A DNA stretch of 64,000 bases, taken from Neostapfia colusana (lineage: Eukaryota; Streptophyta; Magnoliopsida; Poales; Poaceae). The position numbers were made by a program, and so were the translations under genes. The notes below the pieces were generated by a model that made no database searches, was not told where the DNA came from, and worked only from the letters and a program-made list of their open reading frames with translations. The DNA is taken from the NCBI GenBank assembly GCA_030760725.1, contig JASWHV010000013.1, forward strand, positions 38,598,699 to 38,662,698, given 5' to 3'. Shown in pieces: positions 33,415-45,787 of the stretch (the first letter of the stretch is position 1; each line of letters starts with the position of its first letter).

Positions 33415-33546
33415 TAGAGTACTCATACCATCAAGGTATACCTTCTTTTCCGGAAGCCCAACTGCAAAGGACTCCGGGGTTGAGCGTGCTTGGCCCGGAG
33501 GAATTTGGGGATGGGTGACTGACCGGGAAGTTTTCTCGGGTGCGCA
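33415..33546 (+). repeat. 5S-rRNA-like segment in Cassandra LTR2
   Basis: Second copy: GGGTTGAGCGTGCTTGG keeps the box A core, while box C has GGATGGGTGACT, one change from LTR1. The pair confirms that the 5S-like block belongs to the LTR and not to a chance insertion. Confidence 0.88.
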
Positions 33547-33622
33547 CGAGTGAGGACAAAGTGCACGGAGAAGACTAGTGTTGGTCTGTGGGGCTAGTCT
33601 ATGATCCTAGAGAGCTGCCACA

Positions 33623-33712
33623 GAATGCCCCCCTGTTCATCCTTCTTACCAAGTAACTATTATATATAAAGGAATGCCCCCATGTTCATCCTGCTTCTCA
33701 AGTAACTAATTA
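33623..33712. repeat. Imperfect direct duplication of about 45 bp
   Basis: GAATGCCCCCxTGTTCATCC occurs at 33623 and again at 33672, each followed by AAGTAACTA. The first copy starts at the Cassandra LTR2 edge. It lies in the CACTA-1 3' untranslated region. Confidence 0.75.
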
Positions 33713-33739
33713 CACAAATCATAACTGTCATCTAATCCT

Positions 33740-36689
33740 GTATATTGTAATAAAATTCTTCCTTTGGATTAATGATTTCAGAAAAGATGAACCTACATAG
33801 TCTCTCTCTAATGTGCTCGAGGCTAGAACCTGTTGTGTTCTTGAAGGAAGTTTCGTAGTCCTGCCACAAGATAAAATGAGAATTAGCAAAAGGTTAATAA
33901 TAAAGTAAAATAAATGCACTTACACATATGTTGCAGTTTGGCTGCTCTCCAAATAGAACCATGCTTAAGCAGACATGGAAGCCGCATGTGTTGCCCGGAG
34001 CTTGTTGTGGGATGCAGAATGTAGTATCATATTTAAGTCGTCGGCGTTTTCATTTTATATGTCCTCCTAGCACCTTAACCACGTACTTGTCAAAAGCCCT
34101 GAAGAGAAACATTCACAGTTAATGTAAAATTATCATAAAATGACGAAACAGTCAGAAACTAGTGAAGAAGGAACTTACTCGTCAAGAACGGACATGATAT
34201 CAGTCCAATCACGGGTAAGTTACTCGCCAGTTATTGAATCTATAGGATTTGCGGAGTCATAGTACCAGACTTGGTCGTACTTTGTAGAAAGTGCTAGGGT
34301 TACCCAATGGTTACCCGTGTTGAACAGTACGACTAGGAGCTCCTTATCAATGTGCTGTTTCATTGCCTTGACAAAATATCCAACAATATCTCTTTGACTG
34401 TTGGCCATTTGAAGATTAGTTCTTGTTGACATTGCGGGTCAAGATATGTAGGAGACTCGTTTCCCGTTCTATGACGAGTAACTTGTTGCATGTGCCTACA
34501 CGCAAAATGCCAAAATTTGTTAGACACATATAACACTTATACATATTGAAGAACCTAGTTTTTGAGGACTTCCAATACGAAGCAGCGTATTATTGAGACA
34601 TCCAACGCGTCGAGGGTGAAAAGGTCATAGAGATTAGACCATGAGTTGAGAAAGATGCCTTCACCCACCAGAAAGTGCTTTTACTTGTATCCCACTATTA
34701 AGTGTTAATATTTTTTGCAATTATTGATGTAGTAGTTATGAAGGCCGACACAATATTTACCAGCTTCTTTCAGTGTGCCGACAGTTAACATCGGCTTCCC
34801 CATTTGGAACTTCGGATTAGCATGCGTCATAGCTGTCGGCAACTTTGGGTTAGCTTCTGACTCTTTCAGTGGTTTGTTGCCCTTTGTTTTCTTCGACGAC
34901 ATCTTCCTCTGCTGCGGGTGACTCTTGGCACGTACATTCTTCATCGCCTTTGCCTGTGGCTGATCAGGTGTAGGGAGCAGGGTACTCCGAGCATGATGAT
35001 GAGACCGACGCGGCTGCTCTTCAAGTGGAGACTTCTGCGGCAGCTCTAGAATTAGAGACGGATGCAGCTGATCTCGAATTGGAGACTTTTGCTGCTTCTC
35101 TTTAATTGGAGGCAACTGCTCTCGAATTGGAGACAGAACCATCCACTCTGAATTTGGAGACGGAGGCAGACATGCCTCAGGAGACATCAAAGCAAGAGAG
35201 GTCGACGCTGAAGCTGCTGGTGCTGGGTCAATAACAATAGAAGTCCGTCTCCACTGAACCCTTCTAGTAACTGCATCCCGCGTAGTCAGCGTTGTATCGT
35301 CCGGTGGCACTTCGAGCTTCAGGTTTTTCGAATTTTCGTGCACCATGTCCACCTTGACCGCATCATAGGATGATGTGTCAACCTGGATGTCATCAAGCAT
35401 GATCTGACAGGGATACACTAGCCTTTTCACGACCTCCATTGGAAAGCTTCCTCCGACTAATAGCATAAGCCTGCATGTTGTTAGCTGAGACAAGTTATCT
35501 ATATTGTCCAGCTCAATTGAAGGTCCAGACGTTGGTGCCTGAAGATCCTCATGTGGTCGTCCACCCCAGCTGCAGTAGAGGCTAAGCTGCTCCAATGGTC
35601 CTCCTCACCCATGGACGCATCAAAGTTAGGGAATTGTATACCTGAGGCCTCTAGTATAGGCTTCAGGTCTTCTAGAACCTCCCTTCTCAGCTGTCTTTTC
35701 AGCCCCTCCGCGTCAACCTGTGGTGTCGAGGTCGTTTTCTGCTTCCGATACATAGATTTGTGTTCCGAAAAACCCTCCTTCCAGGTCATCTTACTGGAAA
35801 CACCACGAACATGGCCTCGTTGCTCCTTGGTTTGCAGGGCCTTGGTGAGTGCATCGTTTTCCCACTGACCATTGGAGTCTTCACTGCTCTCCCTCAAGGC
35901 CCTTTGAGCGACATCCGCGGTGCTCTGGCTGTAGTAGGTGATATCAGCTGACTCTGTCAGCTTAGAACGAGCACGCATAAATGGTTTCAGCCGTCCACAG
36001 AATTCGTCATATGGATTCTCAAGACCTAGCTGGGCCAATCTTTCATCCTCTTGTTGCCACCTCCTTTGTTTTCCGGCATAACCAGTGTTGTCGAGGTGGT
36101 GGTCAAGCTCGTTCTGCAATTGGAGCCACTTCATATACTCACTGTTCTTGGAAAAGTACTCTGATTCGCACTTTTCAACAAATCTTGCCCAGTCTTCTTC
36201 TGACAAATCTTTATACGTATGGAAGGGGGTGTCCTGGTTCCTCCAAATCTTCACAAGCTTACTCTTGTAGCTCCTCCAAGCATTAGAGATGATCTTCATA
36301 GCTAGCTTCTTCCCCTTTTGCTTCATCTCTTCCGGATATTGCATGTATGCTTGAATAGAGTTTTCAAAGAGTTGATCCTTTTCATTTTCTGTCAACTCAT
36401 CGAATCCCTGCAGGGTTAGCGCCACCCTTTGCCGGGAAGCTAGACCACGAACCCTGGACAATCTCGTATTCACTCTCGTGTCTAGGAGTAAGCCTTCTTC
36501 ATTGACCTCACCAACACTCATAACGTCTGTCGGACACGACATCTGCGACTGTTTCTTTCATTGACGATAGACAATTTCTGAATGTGATCCAACCGATGCA
36601 TCCTCTTCATGAGTGTGATGACTCTTCTGCTGTTGAGGAGTCTGCTGTTGAGCCTCTTCGATCTCCTGTTGATGCTTCGACTGAGACAT
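33740..36689 (-). pseudogene. CACTA-1 second protein with C-terminal Ulp1-like (C48) protease
   Basis: It starts at 36689 (MSQSKHQQEIEEAQQQ), is open except for one TGA (36558-36560), and runs to about 35540 through an En/Spm-associated domain (LSRVRGLASRQRVALTLQGF, MKIISNAWRSYKSKLVKIW). A frameshift there leads to 35595-34705 with a DUF8039-like segment (CRLMLLVGGSFPMEVVKRLV) and a basic, Pro/Ser-rich linker. Downstream exons carry the protease: NTGNHWVTLAL and WYYDS (His and Asp) near 34250-34320, then QQAPGNTCGFHVC (Gln and Cys) near 33960-34010, ending near 33740 (FIFSEIINPK). All four catalytic residues are present although the reading is interrupted. Ulp1 enzymes cleave SUMO; the role in CACTA elements is unknown. 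Confidence 0.85.
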
Positions 36690-36721
36690 CTTTAAAATCA
36701 ATAATTAGGGCCACCACCCAG

Positions 36722-39720
36722 AACACGTCGAAGTTGCTCCACTAGCGGGTTTACACCTCTGACACCAACCCCCAAAGGACGGCCGTATAAGTTTCGACAC
36801 GAGAGTACCCGAGTTACATCGGTTTCCTGGACCCCATAATTCCAGTATGCATCCGGTACTGTTCAAACTTTCTCAGCAGGGCGGCATACTTATCGGTCCT
36901 TAACCGACACAAACAGAGCTACAGCCACACAGGCCCAACGTCCCGCTGCTCCTACTCTCTGCTCGGTCTCATTTTCTTTTCCAAAACATTCATTCTCTAG
37001 AATCATACCCCGCTGAACCAACATCCTAAACTCGCGAGTAGCTTCCAACTACCCGACTTGTACCGGACCCTACACAACTTAAGCCTAGCCAAACTACACG
37101 ACGGTAATCTGTTCTACCCTTCAACTCCAAGGGTTTGTGGTTCATGCATTTGGAGTATCAATCACCTTGACCTAATGCATAATACATACTAGACCAATAA
37201 AAGTGATATAAAGTAAAATATAACTAAAAGTTGTTAAATGCAAACCGGGGCTTGCCTTATGTTGCTGCAGGTTTATTTCTAAATTAAAGTCAGTAGCTTT
37301 GCGATGAGTAAAGCTTCAACTTGCTGCTCCGAGTTGAGTTCTTCGTCGAACTCCTTCGTCGTATTTCCTACCGACATGAATATGCACAGTTTTATGTTGC
37401 AAGTAAAGACATTATAAAACAAAAGCGTTTTAGATCTTAAGCAGGGTTTATACCAACTTATAAGTGAGTGAAGAGCTCTGTTATCGACAAAAACAGAGAA
37501 CTTTAGCTGGGCAGTAGATGTTTGTTGGAGAAAATTCAAAGAGCTATTTATAATGGACATAAGAAAGGTAGTGGAAAGAACAAGAAGAAACTTGAGAAGA
37601 TGATCTCAACTTGCTCTGAAATTTTTACAGTGGTCCATAGATCATATAGAGGTATGGCTTGCAAAATTTCATACAAAGTTGATGTAAGATGTGGCCTAGC
37701 GAATTTTCTTAACTATTTGGCTTCTCTAAATTCCTATGGCAATTATATTGTCTCGTCATGCTCCAAATTTGGTTTTTCAGAAACTTGAGAGTCTCATGAG
37801 TCCATAGGACTTGGTTTCACAATTTTTGGAGCTTCCTACACAGAGATATGGAATTTAGATGTTAGATCTAAAAGCTGAAAATCTTTCTGTTATTTTTCCT
37901 AATTTTCAGAGACATACAAGATTGAATCAACATTTGGCCAAGCAAATGAAGTCCAATGCCTCTGAAACTTTTACTGGAGTTCAAGGATTTTTGGAAGAAT
38001 GTCCTTCCCGAATTTGGGAATTTTCCAATACACAGAACTCCTGTAAAAATTCCTACAAGATTTTCCTTAAATGAATTAATGAGCTAAATTCAGGGATTTT
38101 CATAAATATTGGGCTGTGCTCCTGGATAGTACTCTTTGAGAGGAATCCAACAAAATTTATTTTGGACATTCCTACGCAAAGTTATGGCTCTCTAAAGTTT
38201 GAACTGAATTGGATAAAATCTGGAAATGTTTAAACACTGGCTAGTGGGTCCCACGCGACAGACTCATCTTCAACCTCGCGCCAGACAGGGCCACTGGCAG
38301 CTCTCTCCGGCAAGGGTCGCCGGGAGGCCCTTCCCGCCCGTCTCCCAGACCCCTACTGGCCGCCTGGGGGTTTTGAGGAATTTGAAACCTCATGGTGGGT
38401 CAAATCCGGCCGGTGGTGACTGGAATGGCGCCCCCCACGGCAGCAGCGGCCGCCATGACTTCGGCGACCTCTAGCTCCCACAAAAATGGCTCAAACAACT
38501 TGGTTTTTCTTCATACAGCACCGTTGTGGAACCCTAAGCCTCTTCATACGCTCAAATCATCTCAAAAATGGCTGCAAACAAGAGTTCATCAGCGACCTAG
38601 TGCCAAAACCGGCGGCGGGTCGAATTTCTCAAAGAACAGCGCCAATTCTTGATGATTTTTGATGGTTTTTGATCCTAGAGGAGCGTGGGAGTGTCTAGAT
38701 ATTGTTTTTAGCTCAGCACACGTGATGGTGGACTGATTACGACGAATTTTGAAAATTGGTGAGGCTCGGTCCTAGGTATACTGAAGCAAGGAACGGGGAA
38801 ATTCATCCCCGGTGATGCATGAAAAGAGGAACGGTTTGCACGGTCAGTTTGCACATCTGAGGGCTCTCCTTTTCTGTGTAGCCGTCGGTCACGAAGAGGC
38901 CTCTAGAAGCCAGGCGCCGGTGAGCAGAGAGTCGGCAGATTGTTTTTGTCTAGGTGCTGTACGAGGCTGTGGAGAGTGGGAGCGAGGGAGGGAACTGGTT
39001 CACGGCAGAGACTTGGTGTTGCTTCACTCGGCGTCCTCATCCAGCGAGCAGGAGGTGGCACAGTGGAACATCGGTTGATGCTGTTGAGCAGGAGGTGGCG
39101 TGCTCCCGTGAACAGAGTCGGTTCTGCGATTTGGGAGACTGACCTGTGGGGTCCACACAGCCACAATTCTTCTTCTTATCCCTTAATTCGATTTAAAATA
39201 GCAAATGAGCTCCAAATTTGATCAAACTTGGAGGATAGATCAAAATAATTATGAGGAACACGAATCTGGAATCAGATTTTAAAATTGAGTTTGTTTGGTT
39301 CAAAATTCAAATTCAAGTTTGAATTTGAACGTGCCCTCATTTATCCCTTTGAATAAATAGCAAATGATCTCCACAATTATTCCAATTTGGACCAGAAGAT
39401 CTTTAATACCTGGAAATTTCATTGGTGAATTCATTTGCAAGTATTTGGCAATCTGAATATGAATCCTTTGAAAAGGTTCAAAATTTTGTTTAAATTTCCT
39501 CTATTCTCCTCATAGAGAAGGTGCACATGAGTTAGAGTTTTGGGAGTGAAATTCTTTCCTCTAGCTTAACATGTGTTGAGCATGGGATAGAGAAAATTTT
39601 TAACTCCCTCACATGTCCATTTGTGTGTTCATCATTTCATGTGGCACAATTATAGTCTTTCTTTGCCTCACTTTGTTTCACAATGTGAAATGAAACTTCA
39701 CAAAAGTTAGGACCGTTACA
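36722..39720 (-). repeat. LTR-4: gypsy-type LTR inserted in CACTA-1, one end truncated
   Basis: Right edge GGACCGTTACA at 39720 (minus strand TGTAACGGTCC) cuts TNP2 within its DUF4216 domain. The body matches Gypsy-1 and Gypsy-2 LTRs (blocks at 36820-37100 and GCAAACCGGGGCTTGC at about 37240). The left end lacks the expected TGACAC terminus and about 0.9 kb of LTR, and the C-terminus of TNP2 is missing there too. A deletion after insertion is therefore likely. It has no internal region, so it is a solo-type remnant. Confidence 0.8.
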
Positions 39721-39721
39721 C

Positions 39722-42685
39722 CCAGTTGCAACAGAAAAGTGGAATCTTAAAAACTTGAAAGTCAAGCTCCCAGATCTCTTGTATTTGACCAGAGTACATG
39801 GTTTTGTCTTGGCCCGTAGCATCATAAGCTTCAACACATACACCATTATTCTGATATGTGCTTTTCTTATCTTGTTGTTCAGTTTAGAACGTGTATTCGT
39901 TTATGTCATACCCTTGATATGTCATAACGGTGAATATAGGACCACGAGCCAACTTTTTTACGTACTCACTTGTTTGAGTATCCGATGAATGAGAAATCCG
40001 ATCTCGGGGCCAGCCAATGAATTTTTTCATGTGTTCATTTGCTAACCATGATTCAATGCGGCTAGAATTGTCTCTAAGCAGCACCTCCTTGTGCTCATCC
40101 AAGTATTGGGACACAATGGACATCTGTTGCAACTTGTGGAAATGAGCGCGGAAGAATAAATGTGGATCCGTAGTTATAGCCTTCTTCCCAATGGTTCCTT
40201 TTCCTGTGAGCCTCCCCTCATGACGAGACTTGGGAACACCAATCGGGTTACTCGAGTCAGCGTAGTTTAGATCCCACTCCACGGATTCCTCTTTACAGTA
40301 TCCTTGTACCATGCTGCCCTCAGGGTAAGCTTGATTTCTGATGAAGGACTTCAGTATGTCGGTGAATCTCTCGTACGCATACATCTGGTGAAGGAACACA
40401 GGTCCAAGTAGCTTTATCTCCTTAATAAGATGAGTTGTGAAATGGACGCTGATGTCAAAAAAGGCAGGTGGAAAATACATCTCAAGGAAGCGAAAAAGTT
40501 TCATAGTGCCTTTTTCCAATGACTCGGGAGCTGCTTCACTTAGTACTTTTTGACCAATAGCATTGAATAAAAAGAAAAAGTTCATTAGAGCCTCCCGAAC
40601 ATTGACTGGTAGGATATTCTAAATTCCAACAGCAATCATCTGTGTAATGTAAACTTGAGATTTCACACCGGGAGCTACCTTTAGATCTGGAAATGAAATA
40701 AGCCTTGAGACGTTTGTCGAGTAGCCAGATGGTACTTTCACATATTTCAAGAACCCACAAAACTCTTTCTTCTCATGTTTTGAAAGGGTGATGCATGATG
40801 TGGGAAGTTCAGTTCCTTTTACCGAGCCATCGAGCCACAACTCAGGCCTAATTCCCATTTTCTTTAGATCAGCTCGTGCATGTCCATGGTCCCTAGTTTT
40901 CCCATCCGTGTTAAGCAATGTCCAACGTAGGCTCTCACACACATTCTTCTCAACGTGCATCACATCAATTGAATGACGGACGTCTAAGTCTTTCCAATAT
41001 GGTAGCTCCCAACAAATCGATTGCTTCTTCCACATGTCATCTTCGGCAGTATTTTTGCCATTCCTTTTCCTCTTACCAAGGACAACATGGATATCCTTGC
41101 CCATTTCATAGACTTCATGACCTGTGACATGGGTGGAGGACGTCTCTTCTCAGTGTTACCATTGAAATTATCCTTCATACTCCAAAACGAGTGCTTCATT
41201 GGAATGTAGCGTTGATGTCTCATGTACACTATTTTTTGTGACTCGCTCAAATATTGTGAGTCTGTTTCTCTGAAACAACGCGAACATCCGCAACCTACTT
41301 TCTTACTCTGTTCGGACAAGTTACGTCCCGCTGGAGATTCACTAACAGACACAAATAAAAAAGATTTGAGACCAAAATACTCACGTTTGTGCTCATCCCA
41401 GACCTGCACTCTGTCGTTGTAACACAACTCCTTCAAATCTTCAATGAGAGGCCTGAAATAAGTGTCGATGTCATTCCCAGGTTGTTGTGGCATAGGTATC
41501 AGTCCTGACATCATAATATATTTTCGTTTGTTGCACAACTAAGGAGAAAGGTTCAAAATCATTAGCACAATTGACCATGTGCTATGTGTGCTACTGTTCA
41601 AAAAAGGATTCATGCCATCGGTGCTCATTGCGATCCTAATATTCCTCGGATCAATGGCAAATTCAAGATTTCGTGAATCAATGTTTAACCATTGTGTGGC
41701 ATCAGCAGGATGTCTCATCATTCCAGCATCCTGCTTATGCTTCTCTTTGTGCCATCGCAACAATTCTGACTCTTTCTTATTTGCAAACCAACGCTTCAAA
41801 CGAGGAATGATAGGAAAGTACCAAAACACCTTTTTAGGTCTGCTTTTTCTTCTGTTTCTGTTGTAGTTCTTGTCACCACCATCGTCTTTCCTATGATTGA
41901 ATCTGTCGAGTCCACAAATAGGGCATTTATCGAGGTTTTCGTACTGAGGTCCACGATATAGAATGCAATCATTCTTGCACGCGTGGATTTTCTCCACCTC
42001 CAAACCCAGTGGACAGATTATCTATTTTGCCTCATAAACAGTCTTAGGGACTGCGTTGCCTTGGGGTAACATGTCCTTAAGGAGCGTCAATAATTCCTTC
42101 AAACTACAATCACTCCATCCGTTGCTCGCCTTCAACTGGAAAAGTTTCACCATCGCAAACAATCTCGTGTACTGAGCCGCACAACCATGATACAATGGCT
42201 TCTTCGAGTCTTCGATCATCTTCTTGTACTTTGCAAGTTCACCGTTACTATACTGATCATCGTCGTCATGTCTCTCGACATTGCGTACCATCTCCTCTAT
42301 GTTGCGCACCTGGAACTCAATGTCGTCATCAGTAAACCGTAATATATCTGCCTCGTTCACATCATCGTCGTGATCGTCTTCGACACTGGTAGAGACCTCC
42401 CTCTCCAGATATGAATCTCTCATCTCTGCTTCATACGCCCCTCCTCCCCATGTTTGTCCAGCATCGATAATCCAACATGAATACATGTTTGATCAAAGGT
42501 TTTGCCCTCAACACATCATTTGAGAGATATCTCTTCTTATTCTTACAATGTTTGCAAGGACAACAAATAGCCCCTCTAATATTGTCCAACATGTCTTTCT
42601 TCGCGAAATCGATAAATGCATCTATCCCTTTGATATACTCGTTGCAAAGGCACGGCCCGTACATCCAACTTCGATCCGACGACAT
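39722..42685 (-). pseudogene. CACTA-1 TNP2-type transposase (Transposase_21)
   Basis: Start at 42685: MSSDRSWMYGP opens the transposase-associated domain (ICCPCKHCKNKKRYL). After a frameshift near 42440 comes an acidic linker, a TAG at 42022, and the Transposase_21 core (YENLDKCPICGLDRFNHRK, KKVFWYFPIIPRLKRWF, ADATQWLNID, a TAG at 41539 replacing Trp, PGNDIDTYFRPLIEDLKELC). A frameshift near 41105 leads to YWKDLDVRHSIDVMHVEKNV. A stop at 40619 precedes DUF4218 (IGQKVLSEAAPESLEKGTMK, HLIKEIKLLGPV). The end is DUF4216 (MTYQGYDINEYTF, stop, then EIWELDF), cut by LTR-4 at 39721. It would catalyse excision and insertion; this copy cannot. Confidence 0.92.
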
Positions 42686-42959
42686 CTACTTACGGAAAAA
42701 AAGATCTAAATCAAAGAAATTCAAAGCCACTGGTAGTCAAGATCTAAAGGGGTAAAAAAATAGTAAGGGGCAAGAGGGGAGGAGAGGACTAACCCTTTGT
42801 TTTAAGTGCCACTGATAATCATCGCAAGATTTTTAGAATGGCACCTCCAAAGAGGGAAAGAAACGAATAGAACAGGGCAAGAACAGGGCAGATCGGGCCG
42901 CCACTGTTCTGCCATAGCTGGGAGCACGTATAAGGGCATACGAAATCGAGATGATCCTC

Positions 42960-43278
42960 TACAAAGGCACGTCTCTCTATATTGGAAATGGGAGATGCTG
43001 ATTAAAGGAGACGAGCACGAAGGGAGAGCACGTCTCCTTATCTTTCATAATAGGAGTTGAGCAGTAGGAACATACGTCTCCCTTTTGACAGAGAAGAGGG
43101 CGCGTCTCGGATATTAACTTATCTGAGACCCACCTTGCAGAAGGTCGTCTCCTTTTACCCTCCATCAAGCTAGTTCTGATCCTCGCTGATGCGGACGCGT
43201 CTCGTTTTTCAAGATCAGAGATGATCGCCTTTGCGCTCGTCTCGATCTTTGTCTCCAATTTGAGGTTCTTACGTAGTG
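42960..43278 (-). repeat. CACTA-1 terminal and subterminal region with CGTCTC repeats
   Basis: CGTCTC occurs exactly at 42970, 43031, 43075, 43103, 43146, 43198 and 43238, and inverted (GAGACG) at 43008. Such short subterminal repeats are where the TNPA-type protein of En/Spm binds. The terminal sequence on the minus strand starts CACTACGTAAG at 43278. Confidence 0.85.
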
Positions 43279-44509
43279 TGTGGGGCGGTGGTGGAAAGAT
43301 TAGGGTAGCAAGCACACCCGAAAACTTGAAGGTGGTCGTAAAGAGGAGAGGTGCCATATAAAGCGAAATAGGGGGTGGAGGCACGAATCGCCTAGGTAGG
43401 AAGGCGATTAATCAGAAGAGTGGTAGTGTGGAGAGCCTCCACCTAGTATCGGGCAGGAATGGATGCCTGAAACATCAGGGAGCGCATGACGTTGTTGGTG
43501 GTACGAATCATGCGCTCAGCCTTGCCGTTCTGAGGAGAGGTATATGGACAAGACATGCACAGCTGTACTCCATGCGCGGAGAGAAAGTTACAAAACACCG
43601 AGTTATCGAACTCGCGTCCATTATCGCACTGAACAGCTCGGATGGTGCACCCAAACTGAGTGGATATCCAAACGAAGAAGTGAGAAAGAGTAACAAAAGT
43701 CTCAGACTTCAATCGTAATGGAAAAGTCCATGAAAAGTGATAAAAATCATCAATTATCACCAAGTAATAATTATAGCCCGATACACTGGTAATAAGTGAT
43801 GTCCATAAATCACAATAAATAAGATCAAAGGTGTGCTCAACATGAGTCACAGAAGTGGGAAAAGGGAGCCGAACATGGCGACCAAGCTAACAAGCATGAC
43901 ATAAAGAGTCATGTGTGCCCCTAGTACACGAAATAACAGAACTACTAGACAACTTCGACATAGCATCTGCACCAGGGTGGCCAAGCCGGCGATGCCAAAT
44001 GGTGGATGAAGCTGTCATAGTCAAAGCAAAAGGTGTGATGCAGCAGAAGTAGGAAGTCGAAGTGTGTACAGGGGACCCGAGCTATCACATAGAAAAAGAA
44101 GTCGCCGGGTAGAAAGATCCTTCACAAACAAACCAAATGGATCAAACTCAAGAGAAACACTGTTGTCAGTGGTAAAACGACAGACAAAAAGCAAATTTTG
44201 AATGATATCCGGAGTGACAAGAATGTTTTTAAGCTGGAAGGAACCCGGGAAACCAGAATCACCTACTGAGGTGACCGGAAGAACAGACCCATTCCCAACA
44301 ATGATAGATGAAGGAAAAGAGGGATTAGGAGGGTCGGTGGAAGAGAGTATACTGGCATTAGGAGTGGTATGGTATGACCCTCCGGAGTCAGCTATCCAGT
44401 CAGCACCTGGTGGAGTAAGATGTATGGTGCTGAAGGAGGAGGCTAGCGACTGGCGATCCCACGTTGAGGGTGGCTCCTGGTGGGGTGCCGACGGCTCCTG
44501 GTGTAGTGT
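43279..44509 (-). pseudogene. Copia-2 pol remnant: protease, GAG-pre-integrase, integrase
   Basis: Minus-strand reading: protease-like WIADSGGSYHTT (about 44395), then VTPDIIQNLLFVCRFTTDN, DSSGPLYTLRLP, a stop in HAC*LGRHVRLPFP, and integrase FDLIYCDLWTSL, YYLVIIDDFYHFSWTFPL, AVQCDNGREFDN and YTSPQNGKAERMIRTTN (D-D-E present). It continues VEALHTTTLLINRLP and YDHLQVFGCACYPNLST up to 43279, where CACTA-1 is inserted. The rest (RT, RNase H) would be beyond CACTA-1. It is broken by LTR-5 at 44510. Confidence 0.88.
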
Positions 44510-45787
44510 TGTAACACCCTAAAAGGTAAAATTTAGAAAAATTTAAAACTTTCAAACCAGCTATGCATTCAGATGGAAACTTGAAATGAAAATTGAATTG
44601 CATACATCAAAAAAGAAACCAGATTGAAAATCAAACAAGAAAAAGGACCCAAATTCAATACTCAGGACCAAACGGGCCGAAACCCACAAACTCTCCTCCT
44701 CAGCCCAGCTGAACCGCCACCTTGGATTCATTTTTCCCTCACTGATTGGTGGGTCCCACATGTCGGCACCACCTTTTTCTTCCAGCCGTTGTCTTCTTCT
44801 CCCGCGCGGTAGCCGACATGCTCCAACCGAAGGCAACAGAAAAAAAAGGCATCAGATTCCCTTCCCCCTCGGTAGCCGCTGCCCGGGCCCTAGCCCCATC
44901 GCCCCTCTCCCACCTCCAGCGCCGCACCCTCCCTTTCTCCTTTCTCCCCACCGGCTCTTCTCCCTTTCCACTTGTGGTCAAGCCAACACAAAAACAAACT
45001 CCGACCACATTGCAACAACCCGTCTCGGATCCGTTACAGCCTCAGCTCCTTGTCTCGCACGCGCCCCCACCACTCCGCCTCCTTCCTCCCGAGGCCACCG
45101 CGCCGGATGGGCTTCTCGCCGCCTTCCTCTCCGACGCCGCCCACCTCTTCTAGCTCTGCGTCAACAGCGGCCGTGCTTCCTCATCGTAGGCCACGCCGCG
45201 CTTCTCCCTGACCGCCGCCCCAGAGGCACCTCCGAAGACCTGACCGCCGCCCCTTAATTAGCACGCTTGCCGCTGGTTCAGATTCGACCGCCGCCCACCT
45301 CCATTATCTGCTCGTGTCCCCTGTCTGGCCGGGATCTCCCCGACTGCCACCGCCTCCCCTCCTCCTCGCCGCCTGTTGCTCGCCTGTCGCCCGTGCTCCA
45401 GACCTGCGCCTCCTTCGAACTCGAGGCCGACGCCTTCCAGCGCCTTGTCGCCTCCCTCCTCACCGACCACCTCGCCCCCCCCTCTCGGCCTCTTCCTCCC
45501 TCTCGCCGACCTCCTCTTGGCTGCCACCCTCCGTGCGTCGCCTCGCCCCCATGGACCTCGCCACTGCCGTGCTCGCTGGCCTCCCTCCCTACCACGCCGT
45601 CGCCCGCTGCTCGACCCCCTCCATCTCCACCATGAATCCACTGCTTCCATCCTCCTCCTTACCCAAATTCCCCCACCCGCCGAACCCCCGACCCCAGCAC
45701 CCCGAGCGGCCATAGCCCCTGCATCCACCTCCTCCACGCGCTGATCCAACTCCCCGGCCCCAACCCTAGCCTGGGGGGACACCCCTG

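Larger units (their letters stand above)
32863..33622 (+). mobile_element. Cassandra TRIM retrotransposon
   Basis: A small non-coding LTR element: LTR1 (to 33121, ending GAGCTGCCACA), primer-binding site TGGTATCAGAGC at 33124-33135, about 230 bp internal sequence, polypurine tract AAGGGGGGTGGATTG (33366-33380), and LTR2 (33381-33622). Both LTRs contain a 5S-rRNA-like block, the defining feature of Cassandra TRIMs of plants. LTR1's first bases differ from LTR2 (TGTGGATTCCAG versus TGTGATATCC), so its left edge is uncertain between 32863 and 32888. It encodes nothing and would depend on proteins of other elements. Confidence 0.9.
33623..43278 (-). mobile_element. CACTA-1: En/Spm-type transposon, 3' end outside this segment
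   Basis: The right terminus reads CACTACGTAAGAACCTCAA on the minus strand, preceded on the plus strand by copia coding sequence. Inside are subterminal CGTCTC repeats, a TNP2 (Transposase_21) gene and a second gene ending in a Ulp1-like protease. LTR-4 (36722-39720) is inserted and parts next to it are lost. The left terminus is not visible: Cassandra, Gypsy-2 and the rest of the nest separate it. The element is degenerate. Confidence 0.85.

Noticed and set aside
32915..33546. 5S rRNA genes
   Set aside because: Similarity is partial, repeated once per LTR and bounded by LTR, primer site and polypurine tract, so it is a Cassandra element.
36717..36721. CCCAG on both sides of LTR-4 (36717-36721 and 39721-39725) as target duplication
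   Set aside because: The LTR lacks its normal terminus on the left and TNP2 C-terminal codons are missing, so the left junction is a deletion; the match may be chance.
43421..43428. GGTAGTG as the CACTA-1 right terminus
   Set aside because: Copia integrase coding (VEALHTTTLLINRLP, then YDHLQVFGCACYPN) runs through it to 43279; the true end is the TAGTG at 43278.
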